NCBI GenBank assembly: GCA_009773995.1
Contig: VSMY01000018.1
Span: 1 to 30,309, forward strand
From: Oscillibacter sp.
Lineage (GTDB): Bacteria > Bacillota > Clostridia > Oscillospirales > Oscillospiraceae
Direction: 5' to 3'
DNA: 30,309 bases
The translations under genes and the position numbers were made by a program. The notes beneath the pieces were generated by a model. It did no database searches. It saw nothing but the letters and a program-made list of their open reading frames with translations, and had not been told where the DNA came from. How positions within the stretch are numbered: the stretch's first letter is position 1; each line of letters opens with the position of its first letter. Shown here piece by piece: positions 24,100 through 30,309 of this stretch.

Positions 24100-24128
24100 A
24101 TTGTACATGATGCCGCCTGAGATTGCAA
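24100..24128 (-). promoter_or_regulatory. SigA-type promoter of the opp operon
   Basis: Minus strand: -35 TTGCAA (24128-24123), 17-base spacer, -10 TACAAT (24105-24100). It lies between the AI-2E permease stop and the leader hairpins. Confidence 0.72.
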
Positions 24129-24134
24129 GAGTTT

Positions 24135-25358
24135 TCACAAATTTTTCGGGTCCTCCGGCTTGGGCCCGTAGGCCCCCCCGGCGATGTACTCCCCGGACTC
24201 CGGGGAGAGGCCCTTTTTCCGCAGCCGGGCGTCCACGAAGAAGTTGATGAGGCTGTTGAGGCAGGCGCACACCGGCACGCCGAAGAACATGCCCGCCACG
24301 CCGAAGAAGCCGCCCCCCACCAAAATGGCGATGATGACCCAGAGGCTGGAAAGGCCCGTGGTGTTCCCCAGGATCTTGGGGCCGATGACGTTGCCGTCCA
24401 GCTGCTGGAGGGCCAGGACAAAGATGACGAAGTACAGCGCCTGCCGGGGGGAGACCAGGAGGATCAGGAAGGTGCTGGGGATGGCCCCCAGGAAGGGCCC
24501 GAAGAAGGGAATCACGTTGGTCACGCCCACGAAGACGGACACCAGGGGCGTGTAGGGGAACTTCAGAATGGAGCAGCAGACAAAGCACAGGATGCCGATG
24601 ATGATGGAGTCCAGCAGCTTCCCCCGGACGAAGCCGGAGAAGATGACGTCCGCCCGCCGGACGCCCCGGAGGACCAGGCCCACCTGTTCCCGGGGGAAGA
24701 GGCTGTAGACCAGCTTCCGCCCGTAGGCGGCGCAGCGCTCCTTGGTGGCCAGGAGGTACACGGAGGCGATGATTCCCACCAGCAGGTCCATCACAAAGTT
24801 CACCGCGCTCCACACGCCGCCGGACACGGTGGTCATCACCGTTTGGAGCTGGGGGAGCAGGCTCTCCAGCCACTTGTCAAAGTCCTGGAAGTAGTTTTCC
24901 AGCTTCTCTACAATCTGCCGGGACAGGTCGGGGTAGGTCTCCAGCAGATGGTTCGACATGCCGGTCACCCAGCCGCTGATGGTCTGATAGTAGTTGTCCA
25001 CATTGGCGATGAGCTGGAGGACGCTTTTATAGAGCTCCGGCAGCAGCACGGAGGCCAGCAGATAGAAGAAGAAACAGACCACCAGCCAGGCCAGCAGAAT
25101 GCCCACGGTGCGGATCAGCATGGCCTGGGGGCGCTTCCGCGCCCGCCCCGGATGCGGCGGGAACAAATGCCGCTCAAAGAAATTCACCATGGGGGCCAGC
25201 AGGTAGGCGATGAAGGCCCCGTAAAGAATGGGCTTCACCGTTTCCAGCAGGGCCAGCAGGACCTTCCCGCCGAAGAGGGTGTCGTAGAACAGCAAAACGG
25301 CGGCGGCGGTCAGAAAGGCCGTCACCCCCATGCTGACATAGTTGTTTCTCCGTTCCAT
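24135..25358 (-). CDS. AI-2E family (PerM-like) transporter
   Basis: Membrane protein of 407 residues with about eight helices. The N-terminal part has PILYGAFIAYLLAPMVNFFE. The long amphipathic middle (about 125-190) lies outside the membrane. The C-terminal half has FVGVTNVIPFFGPFLGAIPS and LQQLDGNVIGPKILGNTTGL, which are the strongest family hallmarks. Members range from AI-2 exporters to Na+/H+ antiporters, so the substrate is open. ATG at 25358 has AGGGAGG 7 bases upstream. Its stop is just before the opp promoter; the first leader hairpin may also end this transcript. Confidence 0.92.
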   Translation of the reverse strand: MERRNNYVSMGVTAFLTAAAVLLFYDTLFGGKVLLALLETVKPILYGAFIAYLLAPMVNFFERHLFPPHPGRARKRPQAMLIRTVGILLAWLVVCFFFYLLASVLLPELYKSVLQLIANVDNYYQTISGWVTGMSNHLLETYPDLSRQIVEKLENYFQDFDKWLESLLPQLQTVMTTVSGGVWSAVNFVMDLLVGIIASVYLLATKERCAAYGRKLVYSLFPREQVGLVLRGVRRADVIFSGFVRGKLLDSIIIGILCFVCCSILKFPYTPLVSVFVGVTNVIPFFGPFLGAIPSTFLILLVSPRQALYFVIFVLALQQLDGNVIGPKILGNTTGLSSLWVIIAILVGGGFFGVAGMFFGVPVCACLNSLINFFVDARLRKKGLSPESGEYIAGGAYGPKPEDPKNL

Positions 25359-25383
25359 GGCCCCGCCTCCCTTTCTTTCTCCC

Positions 25384-25412
25384 ATTTTACACGGGGCCGG
25401 GGAGAATTGCAA
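25384..25412 (-). promoter_or_regulatory. SigA-type promoter of the AI-2E transporter gene
   Basis: Minus strand: -35 TTGCAA (25412-25407), 17-base spacer, -10 TAAAAT (25389-25384). The leader is short, about 20 bases. Confidence 0.68.
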
Positions 25413-25453
25413 TCCGCCTCCTGGGAATTTTAACAGTAATTTCACAAGCAACC

Positions 25454-25462
25454 TGTTATACT
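25454..25462 (+). promoter_or_regulatory. Extended -10 promoter of the lipid kinase gene
   Basis: TGTTATACT is an extended -10, 38 bases before the ATG. No good -35 box is seen at 16-18 bases. Confidence 0.5.
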
Positions 25463-25500
25463 GTACTTAAAAAACACACTCCGGAAGGTGGCATGTACCG

Positions 25501-26388
25501 ATGAAATCCCGTAAGCTCCTGATGATTGTCAATCCCCGGGCCGGAAAGAGCAAGTCCCGGGGCCCCCTGTTCGACGCCGCCGCCGTCCTCTCCCAGGCGG
25601 GGTATCTCCTCTCCATCCACGAGACCTCCGCCCCCGGCGACGCCGCCGAGACCGCCAAACGGGAGGGCGGGCGGTACGACTTAGTCGTCGCCGTGGGCGG
25701 CGACGGGACGCTGAACGAGGTGGCCTCCGGCCTGGTCCAGCTCCGGCGGCCCCCGCTGCTGGGCTATCTGCCCCAGGGCAGCACCAACGACTTCGCCGCC
25801 AGCCTCCGCATCTCCGGCGACCCGGCGGAGGCCGCCGCCGCCATCGCCCGGAACGTCCCCCGGCTTCTGGACGTGGGCTTCTGGAACGGGCGGAGCTTTC
25901 TCTACGTGGCCTCCTTCGGGGCCTTCACCCGGAGCAGCTACGCCGCCCCCCAGAACGCCAAGAACGCCCTGGGCCACTTCGCCTACATTCTGGAGGGCAT
26001 GAAGGACTTGAGCACCCTCCGGCCCTACCGGGTCCGCCTTACCACCGGCGGGGAGACCCTGGACGGGGAATACCTCTTCGGCGCGGTGTGCAACTCCACC
26101 TCCATCGGGGGGCTGATGAAGCTGGAAGCGGAGCGGGTGGTGCTGGACGACGGGCTTTTCGAGCTGCTGCTCATCCCCAGCCCCAAGACGGCGGCGGACC
26201 TCCAGAGCCTGGTCCACGCCCTGTTGAACCAGCAGTACGACAGCCAGGGCCTGGTCTTCCGCCACGTCTCCTCCCTCCATCTGGAGACGGAGGAGGACCT
26301 GCCCTGGTCCCTGGACGGGGAGTACGCCCCCAGCGCCCCGGCGGTGGAGATCGAGAACCGCCGCCAGGCGCTGACCATGCTGCTGTGA
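25501..26388 (+). CDS. Diacylglycerol kinase family lipid kinase (YegS/DagK)
   Basis: Lipid kinase that phosphorylates diacylglycerol or a related lipid at the membrane face, 295 residues. The N terminus KLLMIVNPRAGKSKSRG is the DAGK nucleotide-binding start. VAVGGDGTLNEV (GGDGT at 66-70) is the catalytic loop, and LPQGSTNDFAASL is the GTxNDFA motif with S in place of one residue. The C-terminal domain ends DLPWSLDGEYAPSAP, matching the DGE motif. The start ATG has AAGGTGG 9 bases upstream. The next gene overlaps it by four bases (GTGA). Confidence 0.94.
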   Translation: MKSRKLLMIVNPRAGKSKSRGPLFDAAAVLSQAGYLLSIHETSAPGDAAETAKREGGRYDLVVAVGGDGTLNEVASGLVQLRRPPLLGYLPQGSTNDFAASLRISGDPAEAAAAIARNVPRLLDVGFWNGRSFLYVASFGAFTRSSYAAPQNAKNALGHFAYILEGMKDLSTLRPYRVRLTTGGETLDGEYLFGAVCNSTSIGGLMKLEAERVVLDDGLFELLLIPSPKTAADLQSLVHALLNQQYDSQGLVFRHVSSLHLETEEDLPWSLDGEYAPSAPAVEIENRRQALTMLL

Positions 26389-26990
26389 CCGGGGAGCTGG
26401 AGCGGCTGAGGCGCCGCTATCAGGATCACGAGCCGGGCCTCTTGGGGGCCTCCCGGAGCTATGCCGTCCTCTGTCCTTTGATCGAGGGGGAAGGCGGCCT
26501 CCGCCTTCTCTTCGAGGTCCGCTCCTCCCTCGTCTCCCAGGGGGGCGAGGTCTGCTTCCCCGGCGGACGGATGGAGTCCGGGGAGACGCCCCAGGACTGC
26601 GCCCTCCGGGAGACGGAGGAGGAGCTCTCCATCCCCCGGCGGGAGGTGACGCTCCTGGGCACGCCGGACTTCATCTGCAACCAGCGGGACTTCCTCCTCC
26701 GGCCGGTGCTGGGGCTGGTATCCCCGGCGGGGCTTCGGTCCCTGCGCCCCTCCCCGGCGGAGGTGGCGGAGGTCTTCACCGTCCCCCTGGCCTTCTTCCG
26801 GGAGACGGCGCCGGATCTCCGGCGCTACGAGCTGGTCCCCCAGGTGCCGGAGGACTTCCCCTACGGCCCCGTGGGCATCCCCCGGAACTACCCCTGGAGC
26901 CATGGCCGGGTGGAGGTTCCCATTTGGCGCTATGAGGGCCATGTCATTTGGGGTATGACGGCCCGGCTGGTCCGGGAGATTATCCGATAA
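26385..26990 (+). CDS. Nudix hydrolase, CoA pyrophosphatase type (NudL-like)
   Basis: Likely hydrolyses CoA or CoA esters to 3',5'-ADP and phosphopantetheine, 201 residues. The subgroup motif is seen as LLFEVRSSLVSQGGEVCFPG, and the Nudix box runs from G61 (GRMESGETPQD, then ALRETEEELSI), with E67, R75, E76, E79 and E80 in place. Serine stands where the box usually has the last glycine. PWSHGRVEVPIWRYEGHVIW near the end is typical of the group. The GTG start at 26385 gives GTGA overlap with the kinase stop; the longer in-frame extension lies wholly inside the kinase gene. Confidence 0.9.
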   Translation: MTGELERLRRRYQDHEPGLLGASRSYAVLCPLIEGEGGLRLLFEVRSSLVSQGGEVCFPGGRMESGETPQDCALRETEEELSIPRREVTLLGTPDFICNQRDFLLRPVLGLVSPAGLRSLRPSPAEVAEVFTVPLAFFRETAPDLRRYELVPQVPEDFPYGPVGIPRNYPWSHGRVEVPIWRYEGHVIWGMTARLVREIIR

Positions 26991-26994
26991 CGCA

Positions 26995-27027
26995 ACAGGA
27001 GACGGGTCCTCCCCGTCTCCCTGTTTT
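26995..27027 (+). terminator. Intrinsic terminator after the Nudix gene
   Basis: GGAGACGGG (26998-27006) pairs with CCCGTCTCC (27012-27020); ACA/TGT extend it past one bulged C, then TTTT. It abuts the stop codon of the convergent CarD gene. Confidence 0.8.
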
Positions 27028-27548
27028 CATCCGGCGGACTCCGCCGCGCCCTCCAGCCGGACGGCAATATAATCTTCCACATGGTCATAGGGAATCTCCA
27101 GCGCCGTGGCCAGCTCCCCGTAAAGCAGCCGCTCCGCCTGCTTCATATACCGCTCGTCCACCAGCCCCAGGCGGCGGTTCTTGGACTCCGCCATCCCCCG
27201 CTTGTGGTGAATGGCCTTCATCATCTCAATCAGGGCCTGGTGCCCCCCGTCCCGGACGGCGGACTGGTACTGCTGGGCCAGGGCCTGGGGCGTGCCGCCC
27301 CGGCAGGCCGCCGCCGGGATGCCCGGCATCCGATCGATGAGGGCCTCCGCCTCCTCCCGGCTGATCACCGGGCGCATGGGCACCTTTTCGCTGTCCACCG
27401 GGGCGTAAATCAGCCCGTCCTGCCACAGGGGCTTGAGGACATAGTACCGCTTGCCCCGGTCTCCGCCGGGCTGGTCCATCCTGGAGATCCCCTCCACCCG
27501 GCACACGCCGGTGGAGCCGTACACCATCAGCTCTCCGACTTGAAACAT
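27027..27548 (-). CDS. CarD family transcriptional regulator
   Basis: RNA-polymerase-binding regulator of 173 residues. The N-terminal CarD_TRCF (Tudor-like) domain spans about 1-60: FQVGELMVYGSTGVCRVEGI, then YYVLKPLWQDGLIYAPVD. The C-terminal helical DNA-binding domain spans about 70-165, ending LLYGELATALEIPYDHVEDY. CarD proteins bind the polymerase beta subunit and stabilise open promoters. The start ATG at 27548 has AAAGGAG 5 bases upstream; an in-frame upstream extension has no SD and no family similarity. Monocistronic and divergent from the 74-residue gene. Confidence 0.93.
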   Translation of the reverse strand: MFQVGELMVYGSTGVCRVEGISRMDQPGGDRGKRYYVLKPLWQDGLIYAPVDSEKVPMRPVISREEAEALIDRMPGIPAAACRGGTPQALAQQYQSAVRDGGHQALIEMMKAIHHKRGMAESKNRRLGLVDERYMKQAERLLYGELATALEIPYDHVEDYIAVRLEGAAESAG

Positions 27549-27618
27549 CGCTGCTCCTTTCCGCCGGGTTTCGGCCCGGCAAGTTTCATTTTTCTTCTCC
27601 TTTAGTTTACCACAATTT

Positions 27619-27646
27619 AGAATAAACATGTAAGAGAAATTTTCAA
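27619..27646 (-). promoter_or_regulatory. Candidate promoter of the CarD gene
   Basis: Minus strand: -35 TTGAAA (27646-27641), 16-base spacer, -10 TATTCT (27624-27619), in an AT-rich stretch. A second -10-like TAAACT lies closer to the gene. Confidence 0.45.
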
Positions 27647-27681
27647 ATTTTTGCATTTTCTCCGTTTTTGCCCAAAAAGGA

Positions 27682-27710
27682 TTGACAAATATCACCAAAT
27701 TTCTTATGAT
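27682..27710 (+). promoter_or_regulatory. Near-consensus SigA promoter of the 74-residue gene
   Basis: -35 TTGACA (27682-27687), 17-base spacer, -10 TATGAT (27705-27710). AT-rich DNA lies upstream. Predicted strong; transcription would start near 27717. Confidence 0.85.
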
Positions 27711-27762
27711 GGATTTGCCGCCGGGCTTTCCCGGCGTAGCGCATATGAAAAGGAGCGTACCT

Positions 27763-27987
27763 ATGAGCATCGACGTGAAAGCCAAAATCGAGGAACTGGC
27801 CTCCAAACTCCAGAAGGACCCGGCCCTGCTCCAGAGCTTCCAGAAGGACCCCGTGAAGACTCTGGAACAGCTCACCGGCATGAATCTGCCCGAAGAGCAG
27901 CTCCAGCCCCTGGTGACGGGAATCAAGGCCAAGCTGGCCGCCTCCGACCTGGGAGACAAGCTGAGCGGGCTGAAAAAGCTCTTCTGA
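27763..27987 (+). CDS. Small conserved protein resembling the NHLP/Nif11 leader domain
   Basis: Charged, helical protein of 74 residues and unknown function, without signal peptide or membrane helix. The text LQKDPALLQSFQKDPVKTLE, then TGMNLPEEQLQ resembles the F-x-x-DP-x-x-x-L-x-x-x-x-G-x-x-LP pattern of nitrile-hydratase-like and Nif11 leader peptides. The tail IKAKLAASDLGDKLSGLKKL, then F is not a cysteine-, serine- or threonine-rich core. Similar stand-alone proteins occur in Clostridia. The start ATG has AAAGGAG 7 bases upstream, and a near-consensus promoter and perfect 19-bp terminator flank the gene, so it is an abundant monocistronic product. Confidence 0.78.
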   Translation: MSIDVKAKIEELASKLQKDPALLQSFQKDPVKTLEQLTGMNLPEEQLQPLVTGIKAKLAASDLGDKLSGLKKLF

Positions 27988-28028
27988 GCCAAAAAACACT
28001 CCGGGAAGCTCCCGGAGTGTTTTTTGGC
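27988..28028. terminator. Perfect 19-bp terminator after the 74-residue gene
   Basis: GCCAAAAAACACTCCGGGA (27988-28006) pairs without mismatch with 28010-28028 across loop AGC, with T6 in the 3' arm and A6 in the 5' arm. It can work on both strands, so it may also end transcripts of the serine hydrolase gene. Confidence 0.93.
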
Positions 28029-28198
28029 AAGCGTTCGGAACTTCTGCGACGTTCTGAACGCTTATGGTTTCAATGGTGCAGGAAACCCCTCCTGGATTTG
28101 TCTCCGGCCTAAGAGCCGCCCTGTGGGCGGTTGGCCTCCGAAACGCGCCTGCGGACACAGCCGCACACACCCTTCCTTCCCGTTGAATCGGTCTTACG
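28029..28198. other. Unassigned structured intergenic stretch
   Basis: No open frame of note. Several inverted repeats occur in a row: AAGCGTTC-G-GAAC (28029-28041) with GTTC-T-GAACGCTT (28051-28063); GGTTTC with GAAACC around a 10-base gap; CCGCCC-TGT-GGGCGG; and GCGG with CCGC. No known RNA family was recognised. It may be a dispersed repeat or a non-coding RNA. Confidence 0.4.
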
Positions 28199-30055
28199 TC
28201 AGGCAATGGCCTCGTACACCGCCCGGGCGATCTCGCCGCAGACGGCGTAGATATCGTACTGGTCCTTCCCGCCGTCCGCCCCGGTGGTCAGCACCACCAC
28301 CCCGTCCCCGGCGTCCGGGTCATAGCTGAGGAGGTTGTACACGCCGTAGGCGCTGCCGGTGTGGTAATAAAGCCGCTCCCGGCCGTAGAGGCCGGACCCC
28401 AGCCGCATGGGCAGGGCCTGATACGCCGTCCCGCCGGGGATGGCCCGATCCTCGCAGCTCTCCATCAGCTCCACGGAAGCCGCGTCCATCAGCCGCACGC
28501 CCTCGAAGCAGCCGTCCCCCGCCAGCAGGGCCGTCAGCTTCCCGCAGTCGCAGGCGCTGGCGGTGAAGCCTCCGGCAAATTGCCGTCCTGTGGCCCCCGG
28601 CGCGCTCCACCGGCGGACCCCCAGCTGACTCCCCACGGAGCGGCCCAGGGAGCCTCTCCGGTACAGCTGGGTCACCAGCTCCGGCTCCTCCAGCTCTCCT
28701 GCGGCGAAGGAGCAGTCCGCCCCCAGGGGGCCCAGAAGCCGCTCTTCCAGAACGTCGTCCAAATACCGCCCCGACGCCAGCTCCAGCGTCTGGCCCAGCA
28801 CGCCGAAGGCGTGGTTGTTATAGCTCCAATACCGCAGATCCCCCGGCGCGCCCCCGCCGTAGCCGGAGGGGTCCTTCAGCTGGGCCTTCACGCCCGCGTA
28901 GTCCCAGGCGATTCTCTCGCTGTTCAGCAGGGTGGAGGTATGGCTCAGCAGGGAGCGGACGGTGACGGGCTTCCAGGTCTCCACGCCCCAGTACGTCCCA
29001 ATATCCGCGTCGTAATCCACGGCCCCCTCCTCCCGCAGCAGGGCGGCGGCGAGGCCCACCGCCACCTTGGAGAGGGAGGCGGTGCGCAGCTTGTGGGCGC
29101 TGCTCATAGGGACGCTCCCCTGCACCGCCCAGCCGTAGTAATACACGTCGGTGACGGCTCCGTTTTCAATGACCGCCGCCTGCACCCCCACCGCCCCGTG
29201 GCGGCGGGCCGAGGCGGCAACGGCGCGGTCCAGCTCCTCGTGCTTGCGCCTGGAAAGGCTCACGGTTCCGCTCTTTGGAAGAGACAGCTCCCCCGCCAGC
29301 GGGTCCCGGTCCTTTTGCAGCCTCGCCAAAATACAGGCCAATTGCAGCCGGGACACCGGCAGATCCGGGTAGAGCCCCCGGTCCGTCATGCTCTCATAGA
29401 GTCCCCGCTCCAGGACCCAGTTAACCGCCTCCTCCGCGTAAGGCGGAACGCTTTCGCCCTCCCAGGAAACGGCTAGGCAACTCTCCATATCCTCCCCGCG
29501 CCAGGCGGCAAAACGGTGGAGCATCACCGCCAGCTGGCTCCGGGTCACCGGAGAGTCGGGAGCGAAGCGCCCCTCCGACACGCCGCCGCTGACCCCCACG
29601 CTGTCCGCCCAGGCTACGGCGTCCTGATATGCCTCCGGCACGTCGGGGTAGGGGCAGTCGTCCACCCGCACCAAAATGCCGCTGAGGCGATAGAGGGCCT
29701 GGACCGCCTCGGCCCGGCTCACCGGCTCCTCGCCGTCAAAGCGCCCCTCCTCCCCTGGGGACAGCAGCTCCCGGTAAAGGGCCCATCGGGCGGCGTCCCG
29801 TCCCTCCTCCGAAACTCCCGCCGCCTCCACGGCCTGCAAATCCTCCCGACCGGCGGCGGGCTCCTCGAGCTCGACCACCTCCAGGCCCTCCCCGGCCGCT
29901 TCCTCTTCCGCCACCGGCTTTTCCTTCGGGGCCTCTGCGGGGAAAGCCTGTTTTCTCCCCGCCGATCGCTCCTGGGCCCAGGCCGGGGGCGCGGCCAAAA
30001 CCGCCCATAAAACCGCCAGCGCCAAAAGCGCGCCCGCCGCCCAACGTTTTCCCAT
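28199..30055 (-). CDS. Secreted SLH-domain class C serine hydrolase (beta-lactamase fold)
   Basis: Exported enzyme of 618 residues. A signal peptide spans 1-27 (LALAVLWAVLAAPPAWA, cut likely after AWA). An acidic linker follows to about 85. Three SLH-like repeats lie at about 86-250, each ending in a TRAE-like motif (PVSRAEAVQAL, PVTRSQLAVML, PVSRLQLACIL), which would anchor it to the cell wall. The hydrolase covers about 270-618, with S327-L-S-K330 (SxxK), Y412-N-N414 (YxN) and H565-T-G567. Substrates could be peptidoglycan stem peptides or D-amino esters; antibiotic resistance is not implied. The start ATG at 30055 has AGGAGG upstream; a longer frame would run through the promoter. Confidence 0.9.
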   Translation of the reverse strand: MGKRWAAGALLALAVLWAVLAAPPAWAQERSAGRKQAFPAEAPKEKPVAEEEAAGEGLEVVELEEPAAGREDLQAVEAAGVSEEGRDAARWALYRELLSPGEEGRFDGEEPVSRAEAVQALYRLSGILVRVDDCPYPDVPEAYQDAVAWADSVGVSGGVSEGRFAPDSPVTRSQLAVMLHRFAAWRGEDMESCLAVSWEGESVPPYAEEAVNWVLERGLYESMTDRGLYPDLPVSRLQLACILARLQKDRDPLAGELSLPKSGTVSLSRRKHEELDRAVAASARRHGAVGVQAAVIENGAVTDVYYYGWAVQGSVPMSSAHKLRTASLSKVAVGLAAALLREEGAVDYDADIGTYWGVETWKPVTVRSLLSHTSTLLNSERIAWDYAGVKAQLKDPSGYGGGAPGDLRYWSYNNHAFGVLGQTLELASGRYLDDVLEERLLGPLGADCSFAAGELEEPELVTQLYRRGSLGRSVGSQLGVRRWSAPGATGRQFAGGFTASACDCGKLTALLAGDGCFEGVRLMDAASVELMESCEDRAIPGGTAYQALPMRLGSGLYGRERLYYHTGSAYGVYNLLSYDPDAGDGVVVLTTGADGGKDQYDIYAVCGEIARAVYEAIA

Positions 30056-30116
30056 GGCGTTCCGCCCTCCTGTTCTCCGGGCTGAAGCGCCCGAAAATGT
30101 TTCCTTCTGATTCGAC

Positions 30117-30145
30117 ATTATACCGGGAGTTTCGACGGCTGTCAA
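30117..30145 (-). promoter_or_regulatory. Perfect-consensus SigA promoter of the SLH hydrolase gene
   Basis: Minus strand: -35 TTGACA (30145-30140), 17-base spacer, -10 TATAAT (30122-30117). All twelve bases match. The leader is about 55 bases and contains a CGGGC/GCCCG hairpin. Confidence 0.88.
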
Positions 30146-30269
30146 TCTTCCCCAGGCGCAAAGGGGACCTTGCATATATTTCCATTTAATGCCTGATAGC
30201 GCGCTTTTCCGGGGGACTGCTGAGATCGCAAAAAGGACTGAAAGCAAATTGAATTCAGTCAAAAAAAAT

Positions 30270-30309
30270 TGGATCTACTGGGCGGATTCGAACCGACGAC
30301 CTAATCCAT
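30270..30309 (-). tRNA. tRNA 3' part (anticodon outside the window)
   Basis: On the minus strand the last 40 bases of a tRNA are visible: half the anticodon stem (GGATT), variable loop AGGTC, T arm with loop TTCGAAT, acceptor strand CAGTAGA, discriminator T and encoded CCA (30272-30270). The anticodon is cut off, so the amino acid is unknown. The T stem has one T-C mismatch. A run of eight T follows at 30268-30261 and may help end transcription. Confidence 0.75.

Noticed and set aside
24123..25433. 436-residue plus-strand frame opposite the AI-2E transporter
   Set aside because: Rich in Q, H, G, E and D, with no domain; the minus-strand gene has unmistakable membrane-family motifs.
27682..27762. 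Longer start (TTG at 27682) for the 74-residue protein
   Set aside because: That TTG is the -35 box of the promoter; the ATG at 27763 has a proper SD and the conserved N terminus.
30056..30262. Longer N terminus for the SLH hydrolase
   Set aside because: It would translate through the consensus promoter; the signal peptide begins at the ATG at 30055.

Overview
The window is GC-rich, densely coded and Gram-positive-like: strong AAGGAGG-type ribosome binding sites, SigA-type promoters with 17-base spacers, compact hairpin terminators, lipoproteins, an SLH-domain exoenzyme, CarD, rubrerythrin and a V-type rather than F-type ATPase. Together these suggest an anaerobic gut member of the Clostridia, most likely Oscillospiraceae (relatives of Flavonifractor, Lawsonibacter or Oscillibacter). 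This assignment is inference from gene content; no marker search was possible.

Layout. 1-5344 (minus) is a V-type ATPase operon in the order H/G-I-K-E-C-F-A, with A running off the left edge and a clear promoter at 5420-5448. 5547-5912 (minus) is a DUF4180 gene, divergent from a niacin-responsive repressor (NiaR type) and a MATE exporter (6070-7956, plus). 8009-9250 holds two plus-strand genes of visibly lower GC (a Nudix hydrolase and a sugar O-acetyltransferase) that look acquired. metG (9345-11321) and rubrerythrin (11387-11998) follow, with a hairpin over the rubrerythrin ribosome binding site. A small PhnD-like lipoprotein (minus) is convergent with rubrerythrin and divergent from a GNAT acetyltransferase and an Imm22-like gene. 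13897-15439 is a sigma factor with its DUF4179 anti-sigma partner, preceded by an ECF-like promoter candidate. A REP-like palindromic repeat and a bidirectional terminator separate these from a ComEC-like metallo-beta-lactamase (minus). A ZIP metal transporter and a small HTH protein follow on plus.

17945-23990 (minus) is a five-gene peptide/nickel-type ABC importer operon ending in a DUF3810 membrane protease-like protein. It has a structured leader and a long stem-loop between the binding-protein gene and the first permease gene. An AI-2E family permease (minus) lies upstream. A lipid kinase and a CoA-pyrophosphatase-type Nudix gene (plus) overlap by four bases. A CarD regulator (minus) is divergent from a strongly promoted 74-residue protein resembling the NHLP/Nif11 leader domain. 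The right end carries an SLH-domain class C serine hydrolase (minus) behind a perfect-consensus promoter, and the 3' end of a tRNA.

Most genes are housekeeping or common accessory genes. I see no CRISPR array, prophage, transposase or obvious large undescribed system. The most interesting signals are in RNA and transcript architecture: the hairpin over the rubrerythrin start, the terminator that would make rubrerythrin mRNA antisense to its neighbour, face-to-face promoters, the opp leader, and the unexplained structured stretch at 28029-28198. The leader-like small protein and the Na+-type signature in the ATPase rotor subunit are also worth checking. All intergenic gaps are under 300 bases.
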